From contig NZ_BCUG01000026.1 of assembly GCF_001591165.1 (NCBI RefSeq), positions 26,325 to 90,324 on the forward strand: DNA of 64,000 bases, read 5' to 3'. The stretch comes from Thauera butanivorans NBRC 103042 (lineage in GTDB: Bacteria; Pseudomonadota; Gammaproteobacteria; Burkholderiales; Rhodocyclaceae). Below the pieces are notes generated by a model. The model saw only the letters and a program-made list of their open reading frames with translations, was not told the origin of the DNA and searched no databases. Of the stretch, positions 9,579-19,988 are shown in pieces (the stretch's first letter is position 1; each line of letters begins with the position of its first letter). A program made the translations under genes and the position numbers.

Positions 9579-10592
9579 TCAGAAGGATTCGTCCTCGCGC
9601 AGGTAGCGCCATTGTCCGAGCGGCAGGTCGCCAAGCTTCACCTTGCCGATGCGCACGCGCTTGAGGCCCACGACTTTCAAGCCGACCAGTTCGCACATGC
9701 GGCGGATCTGGCGCTTTCGCCCCTCGCGCAACTGGAAACGCAGCTGATCGTCGTTGATCCACTCGACTTTCGCCGGGCGCAGCCTGACTCCATCGAGTTC
9801 GAGGCCATGATTCAGCAAGGCCAAGCCATCCGCCTGAAGCCTGCCTTCGACACGGACCAGATACTCCTTGTCCACCCTGGAATCGTCGCCGATCAACTGG
9901 CGGGCAATGCGGCCATCCTGGGTCAGCACCAGCAGACCGGTCGAATCGATGTCGAGCCGCCCGGCAGGCGCAAGGTTCTTGAGCTGGCTGGGATGGAAGC
10001 GTTGCGCGATGTCGCGATCGAACTGGTTGGCCGCGCCGATCAGGCTCACCGCCGGCGCATAGCCCGGCTCCGGCTGGCCGGACACATAGCCGACCGGCTT
10101 GTGCAGCAGGATCGTGACGCGCTGGCGCTGGGCCCGGCTGGCTTCCGGCGCGAGATCGATGCGCACCTCCGGTTCGACGCGGATACCCAGCTCGGACACC
10201 CGCTTGCCATCGACGAAGACCCAGCCGCGCTCGATGAACTCATCGGCCTCGCGGCGCGAACAGATGCCGCGCTCGGCCATGATCTTGGACAGGCGCACGC
10301 CCTGGGGCGCGGGTTCTCCTCCCTGCTCCCGGTCGGCAGGCCCATCATCGGCTCGCGGTTTCCGCCCCGTCGAAGCCGGACGGGAGGCCGAGCCCGCCGC
10401 CTTGCCCCGTCCGCCAGGCCGCGCTGCGCCAGCGGCTGGTGCCCGGCGCCGGACGGCGGGCTCGGCCTCCCGGGGCCCGGCATCCTTGCGCTCTTCGCCA
10501 TCGGCAACTTCCGCCGTACGCGGACGCAGCTTGAGCGTACCGCTGATCTGCGAAGGCGCAGGCGTGGGAGGGGTTCGGCGAATCGTGTTCAA
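9579..10592 (-). CDS. rluF: 23S rRNA pseudouridine synthase, RluF-like
   Basis: The cytoplasmic enzyme isomerises a uridine in 23S rRNA (U2604 for E. coli RluF). A disordered Pro/Arg/Ala-rich N-terminal extension of about 90 residues precedes an S4 RNA-binding domain ([21 protein letters not shown]). The catalytic domain carries the RsuA-family aspartate motif [14 protein letters not shown] and ends [26 protein letters not shown], followed by LGQWRYL, as in RluF. TTG 10592 is preceded by GGGAG at good spacing; an in-frame ATG at 10676 would add 28 residues and cannot be excluded. Transcribed divergently from the IclR gene. Confidence 0.88.
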   Translation of the reverse strand: MNTIRRTPPTPAPSQISGTLKLRPRTAEVADGEERKDAGPREAEPAVRRRAPAAGAARPGGRGKAAGSASRPASTGRKPRADDGPADREQGGEPAPQGVRLSKIMAERGICSRREADEFIERGWVFVDGKRVSELGIRVEPEVRIDLAPEASRAQRQRVTILLHKPVGYVSGQPEPGYAPAVSLIGAANQFDRDIAQRFHPSQLKNLAPAGRLDIDSTGLLVLTQDGRIARQLIGDDSRVDKEYLVRVEGRLQADGLALLNHGLELDGVRLRPAKVEWINDDQLRFQLREGRKRQIRRMCELVGLKVVGLKRVRIGKVKLGDLPLGQWRYLREDESF

Positions 10593-10759
10593 GACGGCTC
10601 CCGGCTGAGGGGTCGATGGAGACAAGGCTGCATTATCGCCCACAATCGGGACGGCACGCGTGCCATGGGGTCGCACTTCATTTCATTAGGCGAAATCAAG
10701 GTGGGCGGGTAAGATTCGCACTCCTGACAATCCATCGAATGCTCGTATAGAGCACTGCC

Positions 10760-11575
10760 GTGTCCACCAAGAAGATCGACCCCGCTCCCGCTGCAACCGA
10801 AGGCAAGAACTCGATTCAGGTCATCGACCGCATGATGAAACTGCTGGACGTCCTCGCCCAGCATGCCGACCCGGTTCCACTCAAGCAGCTTGCCCTGGAA
10901 ACCGAACTCCATCCCTCGACGGCCCACCGCATTCTCGGTGCGATGACCCAGAGCGGCTTCGTCGACCGCACGGATGCCGGCATCTACCGCCTGGGCATCC
11001 GCCTGCTGGAACTGGGCAGCCTGGTGAAGTCACGCATCTCGCTGCGCGAAACCGCCATGCCGATGATGGTGAAGCTGCATGCAGCCACCGGCGAGAGCGT
11101 AAACCTCGGTATCCGTGCAGGCGACGAGATCGTCTATGTGGATCGGACTTCGAGCGGGAGATCTTCGGTGCGCGTGGTACATATCGTCGGTGCCCGTGCG
11201 CCCCTGCACACGACGGCGACCGGCAAGCTGTTCCTGGTCGAAGACGGCCCCGAACGCATTCGGGAGTATGCCCGGCGCACCGGACTGCCGCCTTCGACAC
11301 CGGCTTCCATCACCACCTTGCCGGCGCTCGAAAAGGAGCTCGAACGGGTCCGCCGCCACGGCGTGGGTTTCGACCTGGATGAGGTCGAGGCCGGCGTGCG
11401 CTGCATTGCCGCCGGCATCCGCAACGACAGCGGCGAGTTGATCGCCGGCCTGTCGCTGTCGACGCCGTCCGAGCGCTTCAACCCCGACTGGGCGCCGCTG
11501 GTGCGCGAAACCGCGGACGAAATCTCGCGTGCCCTGGGCTATGGCGCCGCACGCGCCGCCCGGGAGCATCGCTGA
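10760..11575 (+). CDS. IclR-family transcriptional regulator
   Basis: A 271-residue DNA-binding regulator. The N-terminal winged helix-turn-helix spans about residues 18-80 (SIQVIDRMMKLLDVL, then LKQLALETELHPSTAHRIL). The C-terminal effector-binding domain contains YVDRTSSGRSSVR, the typical HTTATGKLFL loop and GVGFDLDEVEAGVRCIAAG. Regulators of this type control catabolic or metabolic operons in response to small acids. The start is GTG 10760. It stands alone, divergent from rluF and convergent with the PBP7-like gene, so its target cannot be inferred from neighbours. Confidence 0.9.
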   Translation: MSTKKIDPAPAATEGKNSIQVIDRMMKLLDVLAQHADPVPLKQLALETELHPSTAHRILGAMTQSGFVDRTDAGIYRLGIRLLELGSLVKSRISLRETAMPMMVKLHAATGESVNLGIRAGDEIVYVDRTSSGRSSVRVVHIVGARAPLHTTATGKLFLVEDGPERIREYARRTGLPPSTPASITTLPALEKELERVRRHGVGFDLDEVEAGVRCIAAGIRNDSGELIAGLSLSTPSERFNPDWAPLVRETADEISRALGYGAARAAREHR

Positions 11576-11585
11576 CGCGAATCGA

Positions 11586-12725
11586 TCAGCCTTCGCGGCG
11601 AACCGCCGCCGCCGCCATGCGCGGCGCGCTGTCGGCCTGCTCCAGCCATTTGCGCACGCGCTTGGCATCCGCCGTGCGGGTGTAGAGCCCGCTGGAATCC
11701 ATCAGTACCATGACCACCGGCTGGTCATGCAGCCAGGTCTGCATGACCAGGCAGCGGCCGGCCTCGGAGATGTAGCCGGTCTTGGACACGCTGATCGACC
11801 ACTCGGGACTCTTGACCAGGCCGTTGGTGTTGCCGAAGCGGGTCAGGCGGCCACGGACATCGACGTAGCGCTCGGCCGAGGTCGAGAACTCCCGGATCAG
11901 CGGATAGGACGCCGACGCCGACACCATCTTGGCCAGGTCGCGCGGGCTGGAGACGTTGGCCGGGTTCAGTCCGGTGCTGTCGTGGAAGCGGGTATTCCAG
12001 AGTCCGAGCAGGCGCGCCTTGACGTTCATCGCTTCGATGAAGGCCCTCTCGCCACCCGGGTAGTGGCGCGCGAGCGCCGAGGCAGCACGATTTTCGGACG
12101 ACATCAATGCAAGGTGCAGCATTTCTTCGCGCGTCAGCGTGGTGCCGATGGCCAGGCGCGACCCCGTACCCTTGAGCGTATCGATGTCGGCGTTCGTGAT
12201 CGTGATCGGTTCGGACAGGCTCTGCCCGGCATCGAGCACGACCATCGCGGTCATCAGCTTGGTGATGGAAGCGATCGGCACCACCACGGCGGCATTGCGC
12301 TCGAGCAGCACTTCGCCATTGGCCGGGTTGACGATGTAGAAGGCACTGGAGCCGAGCTGCGGGAAGCCGTTGGCATCCAGCGCCAGCGCAACCTCTTCCG
12401 CAGCGGCCGCTGCCGCGGCGGCCGTCGCAGCGGCAGCAGGTGCCATCCGCACCGAAACACGCTGGGCCTTTCCGGTCGGAACGGCCTTGCTCCTGGCATT
12501 CCGTGTCGTCTTGCCGGCAGACGGTTTCACTGCAGCCTTCTTCTTCGGTGCAGCCGTCTTCGCAGCAGGCTTCTTTGCCACGGACTTCTTGGCAACAGGC
12601 TTCTTCTGGGCGGCCTTGGCACTGGTTCGCGCGGGCTTGCTGGCTGCAGCCTCGGCAAGATTCGAAACCGGTTGCAACATGAACAGGCCGATCACGGCAG
12701 CGGCAAGCAGGAAACGTGGTTTCAT
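11586..12725 (-). CDS. pbpG: D-alanyl-D-alanine endopeptidase, PBP7-like (S11 family)
   Basis: Periplasmic low-molecular-weight penicillin-binding protein that cleaves D-Ala cross-links in peptidoglycan. A signal peptide (about residues 1-27) is followed by an unusual linker of about 80 residues rich in Lys, Ala and Pro, then a run of 14 alanines broken by one Thr near residues 96-109. The serine DD-peptidase core has all three motifs: SITK (Ser153, Lys156), SEN (210-212) and KTG (in SISVSKTGYI). Total length is 379 residues, about 70 longer than E. coli PBP7 because of the linker. The linker could bind anionic polymers or span the periplasm. It converges with the IclR gene, with the stops 10 bases apart. 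Confidence 0.9.
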   Translation of the reverse strand: MKPRFLLAAAVIGLFMLQPVSNLAEAAASKPARTSAKAAQKKPVAKKSVAKKPAAKTAAPKKKAAVKPSAGKTTRNARSKAVPTGKAQRVSVRMAPAAAATAAAAAAAAEEVALALDANGFPQLGSSAFYIVNPANGEVLLERNAAVVVPIASITKLMTAMVVLDAGQSLSEPITITNADIDTLKGTGSRLAIGTTLTREEMLHLALMSSENRAASALARHYPGGERAFIEAMNVKARLLGLWNTRFHDSTGLNPANVSSPRDLAKMVSASASYPLIREFSTSAERYVDVRGRLTRFGNTNGLVKSPEWSISVSKTGYISEAGRCLVMQTWLHDQPVVMVLMDSSGLYTRTADAKRVRKWLEQADSAPRMAAAAVRREG

Positions 12726-12957
12726 GGCAGGGCGTGCAACAGGAAATTACCTTCCTTGAATCTGCAGTAAAAATAATCAGATAACAAGGCTATTTGAAGC
12801 AAATTCGCAGGCAGGTGCGAATTGTCACACGAACACAGCCACGCGGCATCGCCTGATACAAAAAATGCCGCCATGCCTGGCCGCTGCACGGCCGTAGACG
12901 GCGGCCTCACGCAGCCGAACCGTTCCGCTCCATGAAATCCATGCGCCGCCGGCGCCA

Positions 12958-14091
12958 CTAGAGGCGAAGGAAATCGCTCACTTCGCCGCGCCGCGCCATC
13001 GTGTCCTCGTAACCCAGCCCGATCAGCGCATTCGTGAATGCCGGCTCGAACAACAGGTAGGACAGCAGCGCCGAACCCTCGCTGCGCATCGCGCCCAGGC
13101 TGCGCAGCACGGTACGCAGGGTACGCGGCAAGGCCAGGCGATGCTGGCCGGCGATGGTGTCGAGCCGGCGCGAAGGCAGCATCACCAGCGTTTCGATGGG
13201 CTTCAGGCCGGCCGAAGCTCTCCGCTCTTCGGCCGTCATCAGCGCCAGGCTCCGGTTGATCCGGTCGAGCCGCTCGAGATCGACCGCGAGCGTATCGAGA
13301 AAGATGCTCGACATCGCATGCCCGGCGATCTGGGCCGGCGATGGATAGTCCTCCCCCCGCTGGCGCACCTCCTCCGCGAGCCGCCCCGCACCGACCACCA
13401 TGATCCGGTCGGCCCCCAGGTGGATTGCCGGACTGACCGGCGCCAGCTGGCGCATCGAGCCGTCACCGAAGAACTCGCGATGAATATGCACCGCCGGAAA
13501 GACGAAAGGCAGGGCACTGCTGGCCATCAGGTGATCGACGCCGATACAGCTGCGCACACCCATGCGATGCGTGCGCCGCCACGGCTGGATGTCGGGCGCG
13601 GCCTCGAAGAAGGCCAGGCTCTCGCCCGAGGAGTAGCCGGAGGCCGTGACGCTCAGCGCCCGCAGATGGCCACGCTCGATGGCTCGGCCGATTTCGGTGA
13701 AATCCAGCACCCGGCCCAACAACTCGCCCAAGGGCGCGTTGTCGAGCAGCGAACGGGGGGTCTGGCGCACGGCCCAGCCGGTCGTCAGCGCCAGGCCCCA
13801 GCGCCCGATGCTGCCGAGCACGGCAGGGGCATCGGCACGATAGATCTGATCTACGTGGAGATTGCGCCAGATGTACTCGAGCCGCGAGACGCCATACTTG
13901 AAGCTGCGTGAGAACACCGCCAGCGCAGTTGCGTTGATCGCGCCGGCCGAGGTGCCGCACAGGATGGGAAAGGGGTTGCCCGCGCGACGGCCGCGCAGTT
14001 CACTGACCGCGGCCAGCACGCCGACCTGATAGGCGGCGCGCGCGCCGCCGCCCGTCAGCACCAGCGCTGTCTGCGGCCTCCCCGCCGTCAT
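12958..14091 (-). CDS. patatin-like phospholipase
   Basis: A 377-residue patatin-family lipid acyl hydrolase, a Ser-Asp dyad enzyme. The oxyanion loop GGGARAAYQVG starts near residue 14, the nucleophile is Ser48 in GTSAG, and the catalytic Asp is in FFGDGSMRQLAP. There is no signal peptide, so the protein is probably cytoplasmic or peripheral to the inner membrane, as for RssA-type proteins. The C-terminal third (about residues 290-377) is helical and not part of the core fold. It lies 67 bases downstream of maeB on the same strand and may be co-transcribed, but no metabolic link is evident. Confidence 0.88.
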   Translation of the reverse strand: MTAGRPQTALVLTGGGARAAYQVGVLAAVSELRGRRAGNPFPILCGTSAGAINATALAVFSRSFKYGVSRLEYIWRNLHVDQIYRADAPAVLGSIGRWGLALTTGWAVRQTPRSLLDNAPLGELLGRVLDFTEIGRAIERGHLRALSVTASGYSSGESLAFFEAAPDIQPWRRTHRMGVRSCIGVDHLMASSALPFVFPAVHIHREFFGDGSMRQLAPVSPAIHLGADRIMVVGAGRLAEEVRQRGEDYPSPAQIAGHAMSSIFLDTLAVDLERLDRINRSLALMTAEERRASAGLKPIETLVMLPSRRLDTIAGQHRLALPRTLRTVLRSLGAMRSEGSALLSYLLFEPAFTNALIGLGYEDTMARRGEVSDFLRL

Positions 14092-14158
14092 CGTCCATCA
14101 TGCCCACGTGTTGCCATGCGCAAAGGATGAACGATGAAGGCGGCAGGCGGCAAGCACA

Positions 14159-16432
14159 TCAGTCTCGCTGGCCGGCTTCGACGACGGTCAGCGCCGTCAT
14201 GTTGATGATGCGCCGGACGGTGGCGGAAGGCGTCAGGATATGGACCGGCTTGGACGCCCCCAGCAGGATCGGCCCCACGGTCATGCCTTCGCCCGCGGCG
14301 TTCTTGAGCAGGTTGAAGGCGATGTTGGCCGCATCCAGGGTCGGGAAGATCAGCAGGTTCGCATCCTCGCGCATCCTGGCGTTGGGGAAGATCTGCAGGC
14401 GATGCCTGGCATCCAGCGCCGAGTCGCCATGCATTTCGCCTTCGACGGCGAGATCGGGGTGCTGCTCGTGCAGCGTGTGCAGCGCGGCGCGCATCTTCCC
14501 GGCGGTCGGCGAATCGGCCGAACCGAAGGACGAATGCGACAGCAGGGCCACCTTTGGCTCGACACCGAAGCGCTTCATTTCCTCGGCCGCCAGCAAGGTC
14601 ATCTCGACGATCTGCTCCGAGGTCGGGTCGTAATTGACGTAGGTGTCGGCCAGGAACAGGGTGCGGCCCGGCAGGCTGAGCAGGTTGACCGTGTAGAGAT
14701 GCTCGACGCCTTCGCGACGGCCGAGCACGGATTCGACGAACTCGCGGTGCAGGCGGTGCATGCCGTAGGTGCCGCAGATCAGCCCGTCGCCGTAGCCGAA
14801 CTTGAGCAGCAGCGTGCCGATCAGCGTCGTGCGGCGGCGGACTTCCTTCTTGGCGTACTCCACCGACACCCCGTGGCGTTCCATCAGTTCGTGGTAGTGC
14901 TGCCACAACTGGTTGAAGCGCGGGTCCGAATCGGGGTTGACCAGTTCGTAGTCGCGATCGGCCAGCATGCGCAGGCCGAAGCGTTCGATGTTGGACTTCA
15001 CCACCTCGGGACGGCCGATCAGGATCGGCCGCGCCAGGCCTTCGTCGACCACCTGCTGCACCGCGCGCAGCACTTTCTCGGACTCGCCTTCGGCAAAGAT
15101 GATGCGCTTCGGATTCGCGCGTGCGGCGGCGAACACCGGCTTCATGATCAGGCCGGACTGCCAGACGAAATTGTTGAGCTGGGCACGGTAGGCATCCCAG
15201 TCGGTGATCGGCCGCGTCGCCACGCCCGAGGTCATCGCCGCCTCGGCCACCGCGGGTGCGATCTTGACGATCAGGCGCGGGTCGAAGGGACGCGGAATGA
15301 TGTAGTCGGGGCCGAAGCCGCCGACCTTCTCGCCGTAGGCGGCCGCGACGATGTCGCTCTGCTCGACGCGCGCCAGTTCGGCGATCGCCTTCACCGCGGC
15401 AAGCTGCATCTCGTCGGAAATCGTGGTGGCGCCGACGTCGAGCGCGCCACGGAAGATGAAGGGGAAGCACAGCACGTTGTTGACCTGGTTCGGGTAATCC
15501 GAACGGCCGGTGGCGATCAGCGCGTCGTCGCGCACTTCCTTGACCTGCTCCGGCAGGATCTCGGGCGTCGGGTTGGCCAGCGCCAGGATCATCGGCCGCG
15601 GCGCCATCTTCGCCACCATCTCCGGCTTGAGCACACCGCCCGCCGACAGGCCGAGGAAGACGTCGGCGCCTTCGATGATCTCGCCCAGCGTACGGGCATC
15701 GGTGCGCTTGGCGTAGCGCGCCTTGATCGGGTCCATCAGCGCCGTGCGGCCCTCATAGACCACGCCCTCGATGTCGGTGACCCAGATGTTGTCGACCGGC
15801 ACGCCGAGCTTTTCGAGCAGGCCCAGGCAGGCCAGCGCCGCAGCGCCGGCGCCCGAGGTCACCACCTTGACCTGATTCAGCGCCTTGCCCTGCAGGTGCA
15901 GGCCGTTGAGGATGGCGGCGCCGACCACGATCGCGGTGCCGTGCTGGTCGTCGTGGAAGACCGGAATCTTCATGCGCTCGCGCAGCTTCTTCTCGATGTA
16001 GAAGCACTCCGGCGCCTTGATGTCCTCGAGGTTGATGCCGCCGAAAGTCGGCTCGAGCGCGGCGATCATGTCGATCAGCTTGTCGGCGTCGGGCTCGTCG
16101 ATCTCGAGATCGAAGACGTCGATGCCGGCGAACTTCTTGAACAGCACGCCCTTGCCTTCCATGACCGGCTTGGACGCCAGCGGGCCGATGTTGCCCAGCC
16201 CCAGCACCGCCGTGCCGTTGGTGACGACACCGATCAGGTTCGAACGCGCGGTGAGCTCGGCCGCCTGCGCGGGATCCTCGACGATCGCGTCGCAGGCAGC
16301 CGCGACCCCGGGCGAATAGGCCAGCGACAGGTCCCGCTGGTTGGACAGCACCTTGGTCGGCGTGACCGAAATCTTGCCCGGGCGCGGATAGCGATGATAG
16401 TCGAGGGCGGCACTGCGGATCAGTTCATCCAT
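14159..16432 (-). CDS. maeB: NADP-dependent malic enzyme with phosphotransacetylase-like domain
   Basis: Cytoplasmic enzyme that oxidatively decarboxylates malate to pyruvate with NADP. It has 757 residues, the usual length of MaeB (759 in E. coli). The malic enzyme part occupies about residues 1-425: [12 protein letters not shown], the Lys/Asp-rich [14 protein letters not shown], and the Rossmann motif [10 protein letters not shown]. The C-terminal part is phosphotransacetylase-like ([24 protein letters not shown] being in the first part) and is generally regulatory rather than catalytic. ATG 16432 is preceded by AGGAAAGA. It is divergent from pckG, so the malate-to-pyruvate and oxaloacetate-to-PEP steps are encoded back to back. 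Confidence 0.95.
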   Translation of the reverse strand: MDELIRSAALDYHRYPRPGKISVTPTKVLSNQRDLSLAYSPGVAAACDAIVEDPAQAAELTARSNLIGVVTNGTAVLGLGNIGPLASKPVMEGKGVLFKKFAGIDVFDLEIDEPDADKLIDMIAALEPTFGGINLEDIKAPECFYIEKKLRERMKIPVFHDDQHGTAIVVGAAILNGLHLQGKALNQVKVVTSGAGAAALACLGLLEKLGVPVDNIWVTDIEGVVYEGRTALMDPIKARYAKRTDARTLGEIIEGADVFLGLSAGGVLKPEMVAKMAPRPMILALANPTPEILPEQVKEVRDDALIATGRSDYPNQVNNVLCFPFIFRGALDVGATTISDEMQLAAVKAIAELARVEQSDIVAAAYGEKVGGFGPDYIIPRPFDPRLIVKIAPAVAEAAMTSGVATRPITDWDAYRAQLNNFVWQSGLIMKPVFAAARANPKRIIFAEGESEKVLRAVQQVVDEGLARPILIGRPEVVKSNIERFGLRMLADRDYELVNPDSDPRFNQLWQHYHELMERHGVSVEYAKKEVRRRTTLIGTLLLKFGYGDGLICGTYGMHRLHREFVESVLGRREGVEHLYTVNLLSLPGRTLFLADTYVNYDPTSEQIVEMTLLAAEEMKRFGVEPKVALLSHSSFGSADSPTAGKMRAALHTLHEQHPDLAVEGEMHGDSALDARHRLQIFPNARMREDANLLIFPTLDAANIAFNLLKNAAGEGMTVGPILLGASKPVHILTPSATVRRIINMTALTVVEAGQRD

Positions 16433-16860
16433 GGTCTCTTTCCTGTCTCGTCTTCTGGTATGGAGCGCGCGACACGCGCCATCGACCGCTCCCGGCATCA
16501 GAGCAGGCAGGGCAGCACTCGCGCGGCTCTGCCGAGGATACCGCGATTACCAATTTTCCGCATTCCGAAAACGCGATTTGCGATGTGAAAGGAAACTGAA
16601 AGGGAAGCAATGCACCCCGCGGCATCATCATAAACGTCCCCGGACGAGCCAATCACTTACGAGCATATCCAATTCATGATCCGGCATCGGCCGTGGCATA
16701 ATTATGGGCTTTCGCCGGTCGCGGCCCGCCTTCGCGAAACCGTGACCGGACATCGGGTGCCGCCGGCACCCACGCAGCCCGCCGGCCAGGCAGCAGACCG
16801 CCTCGACGATGGCCGACCGACGGGAATGGTTTCGCATCACAGCACGGGAGAGCTGTACAC
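16433..16860. promoter_or_regulatory. divergent maeB-pckG regulatory region
   Basis: A 428-base intergenic region between the divergent starts of maeB and pckG, without a credible gene. A likely pckG promoter is at 16673-16702: TTCATG (16673-16678), an 18-base spacer and CATAAT (16697-16702), with the extended -10 dinucleotide TG two bases before it. This would leave a 5-prime leader of about 150 bases. GGGAGAG about eight bases before ATG 16861 is a good ribosome binding site. No maeB promoter or operator was recognised. The promoter call is by eye. Confidence 0.45.
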
Positions 16861-18720
16861 ATGTCTCAGAACCACGCCCAGGCGGCCATTGCCGCTGCCC
16901 CCGAATACGTTCGCCACGAAGGCCTCAAGAAGTGGGTCGGCGAAATCGCCGCCCTCACCGAGCCCGACCAGGTGGTCTGGTGCGACGGCTCGCAGGAAGA
17001 ATACGACCGCCTGTGCGCCGAAATGGTCGAATCCGGCATGCTGATCAAGCTCAACCCGGAAAAGCGCAAGAACTCCTACCTCGCCTGGTCCGACCCCTCC
17101 GACGTCGCCCGCGTCGAAGACCGCACCTTCATCTGCTCCCGTGACAAGGCCGACGCCGGCCCCACCAACAACTGGGAGGACCCGGCGGTGATGCGCGAGA
17201 CCCTGAACGGGCTGTTCAAGGGTTCGATGCACGGCCGCACGATGTACGTGATCCCGTTCTCGATGGGCCCGCTCGGCAGCCCGATCGCCCACATCGGCAT
17301 CGAGATCTCCGACAGCCCCTACGTCGTCACCAACATGCGCACGATGACGCGCATGGGCCGCGGCGCGCTCGACGTGCTCGGCGCCGACGGCGAGTTCGTG
17401 CCCTGCGTGCATAGCGTCGGCGCGCCGCTGGCGCACGGCGAGAAGGACAGCCGCTGGCCGTGCAACCCCACCACCAAGTACATCGTGCATTTCCCCGAAA
17501 CGCGCGAGATCTGGTCCTACGGCTCGGGCTACGGCGGCAACGCGCTGCTGGGCAAGAAGTGCTTCGCGCTGCGCATCGCCTCCACCATGGCGCGCGACGA
17601 AGGCTGGCTGGCCGAGCACATGCTGATCCTCGGCGTCGAATCGCCCGACGGCGAGAAGAGCTACGTCGCCGCCGCCTTCCCATCGGCCTGCGGCAAGACC
17701 AACTTCGCCATGCTGATCCCGCCCAAGAGCTTCGACGGCTGGAAGATCACCACCGTGGGCGACGACATCGCCTGGATCAAGCCGCGCAAGGAAGCCGACG
17801 GCAGCACCCGCTTCTACGCCATCAACCCCGAAGCCGGCTTCTTCGGCGTCGCCCCCGGCACCTCCGAGAAGACCAACTTCAACGCCATGGCGACGCTGAA
17901 GGAAAACATCATCTTCACCAACGTCGCGCTGACCGACGACGGCGACGTGTGGTGGGAAGGCATGAGCAAGGAAGCCCCCGCCCACCTGATCGACTGGCAG
18001 GGCAAGGACTGGACGCCCGAGATCGCCAGGGAAACCGGCCGCAAGGCGGCGCACCCGAACTCGCGTTTCACCGCGCCGGCCGGCCAGTGCCCGTCGATCG
18101 ACGCCGCCTGGGAAGAACCCGCCGGCGTGCCGATCTCGGCCTTCATCTTCGGCGGCCGCCGCGCCACCACGGTGCCGCTGGTGTACCAGGCCTTCAACTG
18201 GAACTTCGGCGTCTACATGGCCTCGACGCTGGGCTCCGAAACCACCGCCGCCGCCTTCGGCGCGCAGGGCGTGGTGCGCCGCGACCCGTTCGCGATGCTG
18301 CCCTTCTGCGGCTACCACATGGGCGACTACTTCAACCACTGGCTGCGCATGGGCCACGCCGTCGAAGACACGCCGAAGATCTTCTGCGTGAACTGGTTCC
18401 GCATGAACGAGAAGGGCGAATTCATGTGGCCCGGCTTCGGCGACAACATGCGTGTGCTGAAGTGGATCATCGACCGCTGCAAGGGCCGCATCTCCGCCAA
18501 GGAAACCGCACTGGGCTGGATGCCGCGCTTCGAGGACCTCGACTGGACCGGCACCGACATCAGCCGTGAAGAATTCGAGGCCCTGACCCAGGTCGACGCC
18601 GACGCCTGGCGCACCGAGCTGAACGCCCACAAGGAATGGTTCGACAAGCTGCAGGACCGCCTGCCGCGCCAACTGGCGCTGAAGCGCGAGCTGTTCGAGC
18701 TGGCGCTGAACGCCGACTGA
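16861..18720 (+). CDS. pckG: phosphoenolpyruvate carboxykinase (GTP)
   Basis: Cytoplasmic enzyme converting oxaloacetate and GTP to phosphoenolpyruvate, the first committed step of gluconeogenesis. The 619-residue length matches the GTP-dependent family. Visible signatures are the P-loop-like [12 protein letters not shown] near residue 273, GDDIAWIK close after it, the substrate loop region [17 protein letters not shown], and the guanine-binding [15 protein letters not shown]. The adjacent divergent maeB supports a role in C4-acid metabolism. A clear intrinsic terminator lies 20 bases after the stop codon. Confidence 0.97.
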   Translation: MSQNHAQAAIAAAPEYVRHEGLKKWVGEIAALTEPDQVVWCDGSQEEYDRLCAEMVESGMLIKLNPEKRKNSYLAWSDPSDVARVEDRTFICSRDKADAGPTNNWEDPAVMRETLNGLFKGSMHGRTMYVIPFSMGPLGSPIAHIGIEISDSPYVVTNMRTMTRMGRGALDVLGADGEFVPCVHSVGAPLAHGEKDSRWPCNPTTKYIVHFPETREIWSYGSGYGGNALLGKKCFALRIASTMARDEGWLAEHMLILGVESPDGEKSYVAAAFPSACGKTNFAMLIPPKSFDGWKITTVGDDIAWIKPRKEADGSTRFYAINPEAGFFGVAPGTSEKTNFNAMATLKENIIFTNVALTDDGDVWWEGMSKEAPAHLIDWQGKDWTPEIARETGRKAAHPNSRFTAPAGQCPSIDAAWEEPAGVPISAFIFGGRRATTVPLVYQAFNWNFGVYMASTLGSETTAAAFGAQGVVRRDPFAMLPFCGYHMGDYFNHWLRMGHAVEDTPKIFCVNWFRMNEKGEFMWPGFGDNMRVLKWIIDRCKGRISAKETALGWMPRFEDLDWTGTDISREEFEALTQVDADAWRTELNAHKEWFDKLQDRLPRQLALKRELFELALNAD

Positions 18721-18740
18721 ACACCGGCCGGCTCCACGAC

Positions 18741-18770
18741 GAAAAAGCGCCGCGGGTCGGCGCTTTTTCG
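18741..18770 (+). terminator. intrinsic terminator of pckG
   Basis: GAAAAAGCGCCG and its complement CGGCGCTTTTTC form a 12-base stem around a short GC-rich loop, ending in a T-run. The A-run on the 5-prime side makes it potentially bidirectional. It lies between pckG and the aminotransferase gene on the same strand and separates the two transcripts. Confidence 0.9.
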
Positions 18771-18814
18771 CTTTCCGGGGAATGCCACCCCACCTTCACC
18801 AGGACGATCAAGCC

Positions 18815-19981
18815 ATGCACCGCTCGAGCCGCCTCGACGACATCCAGCCCTTCCACGTCATGGAACTGCTGCGCCGCGCGCGCGAACTTGAAGCGCAGGG
18901 CCGCGACATCATCCACATGGAAGTCGGCGAACCGGACTTCCCCACTCCGCAGCCCGTCATCGACGCCGCAACACGCTTCATCGCCAGCGGCGACGTGCAT
19001 TACACTGCCGGCCTGGGCCTGCCCGCACTGCGTGAAGCCATCGCCCGCTTCTATCACGACCGCTTCGGTGCGGACGTCGCGCCCGAACGCATCGTCGTCA
19101 CCGCCGGCGCCTCGGGCGCGCTGATGCTGGCGCTGGCGGCGACGACCGAGCCGGGAGACGTATGGCTGCTGCCCGATCCGGGCTACCCGTCCAACCGTCA
19201 TCTGGTGCGCAGTTTCGAAGGCCGGGCGCGAGGGCTGCCGGTGGATGCCGCGAGCCGCTATCAGCCCACGCCGGAGCAGGTCGAGGCCGCCTGGGGCAGC
19301 CACTGCCGCGGCCTGATGGTGGCAACGCCTTCGAACCCGACCGGCACGCTGCTGGAGGTCGACGAAATCGCCGCGCTGCATGCCGTCACGCATGCCCGAC
19401 GCGGCGTGCTGATCGTCGATGAGATCTACCAGGGCCTCAGCTACGGCGTGGAGGCGGCGACCGCCCTCGCCCATCCGGCGCTGAATGCCGCCGACGACGT
19501 ATTCGTGGTCAACAGCTTCTCGAAGTACTTCGGCATGACGGGCTGGCGCCTGGGCTGGCTGGTGGCACCGGCCGGCATCGTGCGCGACATCGAGAAGCTC
19601 GCGCAGCATTTCTTCATCTCGCCATCGACGCCGGCGCAGCATGCGGCGCTGGCGGCTTTTCGCCCGGAAACGCTGGAGATTCTGGAAGCGCGCCGGCACG
19701 CGTTCGGCGAGCGCCGCGACACCCTGCTGCCGGCGCTGCGCAGCCTCGGCTTCACGGTGGCGACCGAGCCGCAGGGGGCGTTCTACATCTACGCCGACGT
19801 GTCGAAGCTGGCGGACGATGCCGAAGCGCTGGCGCACCGCCTGATCGAGGAAGCCGGCATCGCTGCCACGCCCGGCCTGGACTTCGGCCATCACCTGCCG
19901 CACCGGCACCTGCGCATCGCCTACACGACGCGGCGCGAACGCCTGCTGGAAGCGGCCGAGCGCATCGCCCGGCTCAGGTAG
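18815..19981 (+). CDS. class I/II pyridoxal-phosphate aminotransferase
   Basis: A 388-residue cytoplasmic aminotransferase of the aspartate aminotransferase fold. The signatures are EVGEPDFPTP near the N-terminus, ATPSNPTGTLLE, VDEIYQGL, the PLP lysine in NSFSKYFGMTGWRLGW, and the C-terminal LRIAYTTRRE with the substrate-carboxylate Arg. Start ATG 18815 follows an AGGA ribosome binding site; a 33-base upstream extension is possible but lacks conserved residues. The donor and acceptor cannot be told from sequence; related proteins act on alanine, aspartate or aromatic amino acids. It is convergent with the transglycosylase gene (stops 7 bases apart). Confidence 0.9.
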   Translation: MHRSSRLDDIQPFHVMELLRRARELEAQGRDIIHMEVGEPDFPTPQPVIDAATRFIASGDVHYTAGLGLPALREAIARFYHDRFGADVAPERIVVTAGASGALMLALAATTEPGDVWLLPDPGYPSNRHLVRSFEGRARGLPVDAASRYQPTPEQVEAAWGSHCRGLMVATPSNPTGTLLEVDEIAALHAVTHARRGVLIVDEIYQGLSYGVEAATALAHPALNAADDVFVVNSFSKYFGMTGWRLGWLVAPAGIVRDIEKLAQHFFISPSTPAQHAALAAFRPETLEILEARRHAFGERRDTLLPALRSLGFTVATEPQGAFYIYADVSKLADDAEALAHRLIEEAGIAATPGLDFGHHLPHRHLRIAYTTRRERLLEAAERIARLR

Positions 19982-19988
19982 GCTGCTG

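Noticed and set aside
14240..16588. 782-codon plus-strand frame opposite maeB
   Set aside because: The minus-strand frame has all malic enzyme motifs; the opposite frame has low-complexity Arg/Gly/His-rich sequence and extends past maeB without a start of its own.
16837..18672. 611-codon minus-strand frame opposite pckG
   Set aside because: Antisense shadow of a gene with full PEPCK signatures; no independent ribosome site or family.
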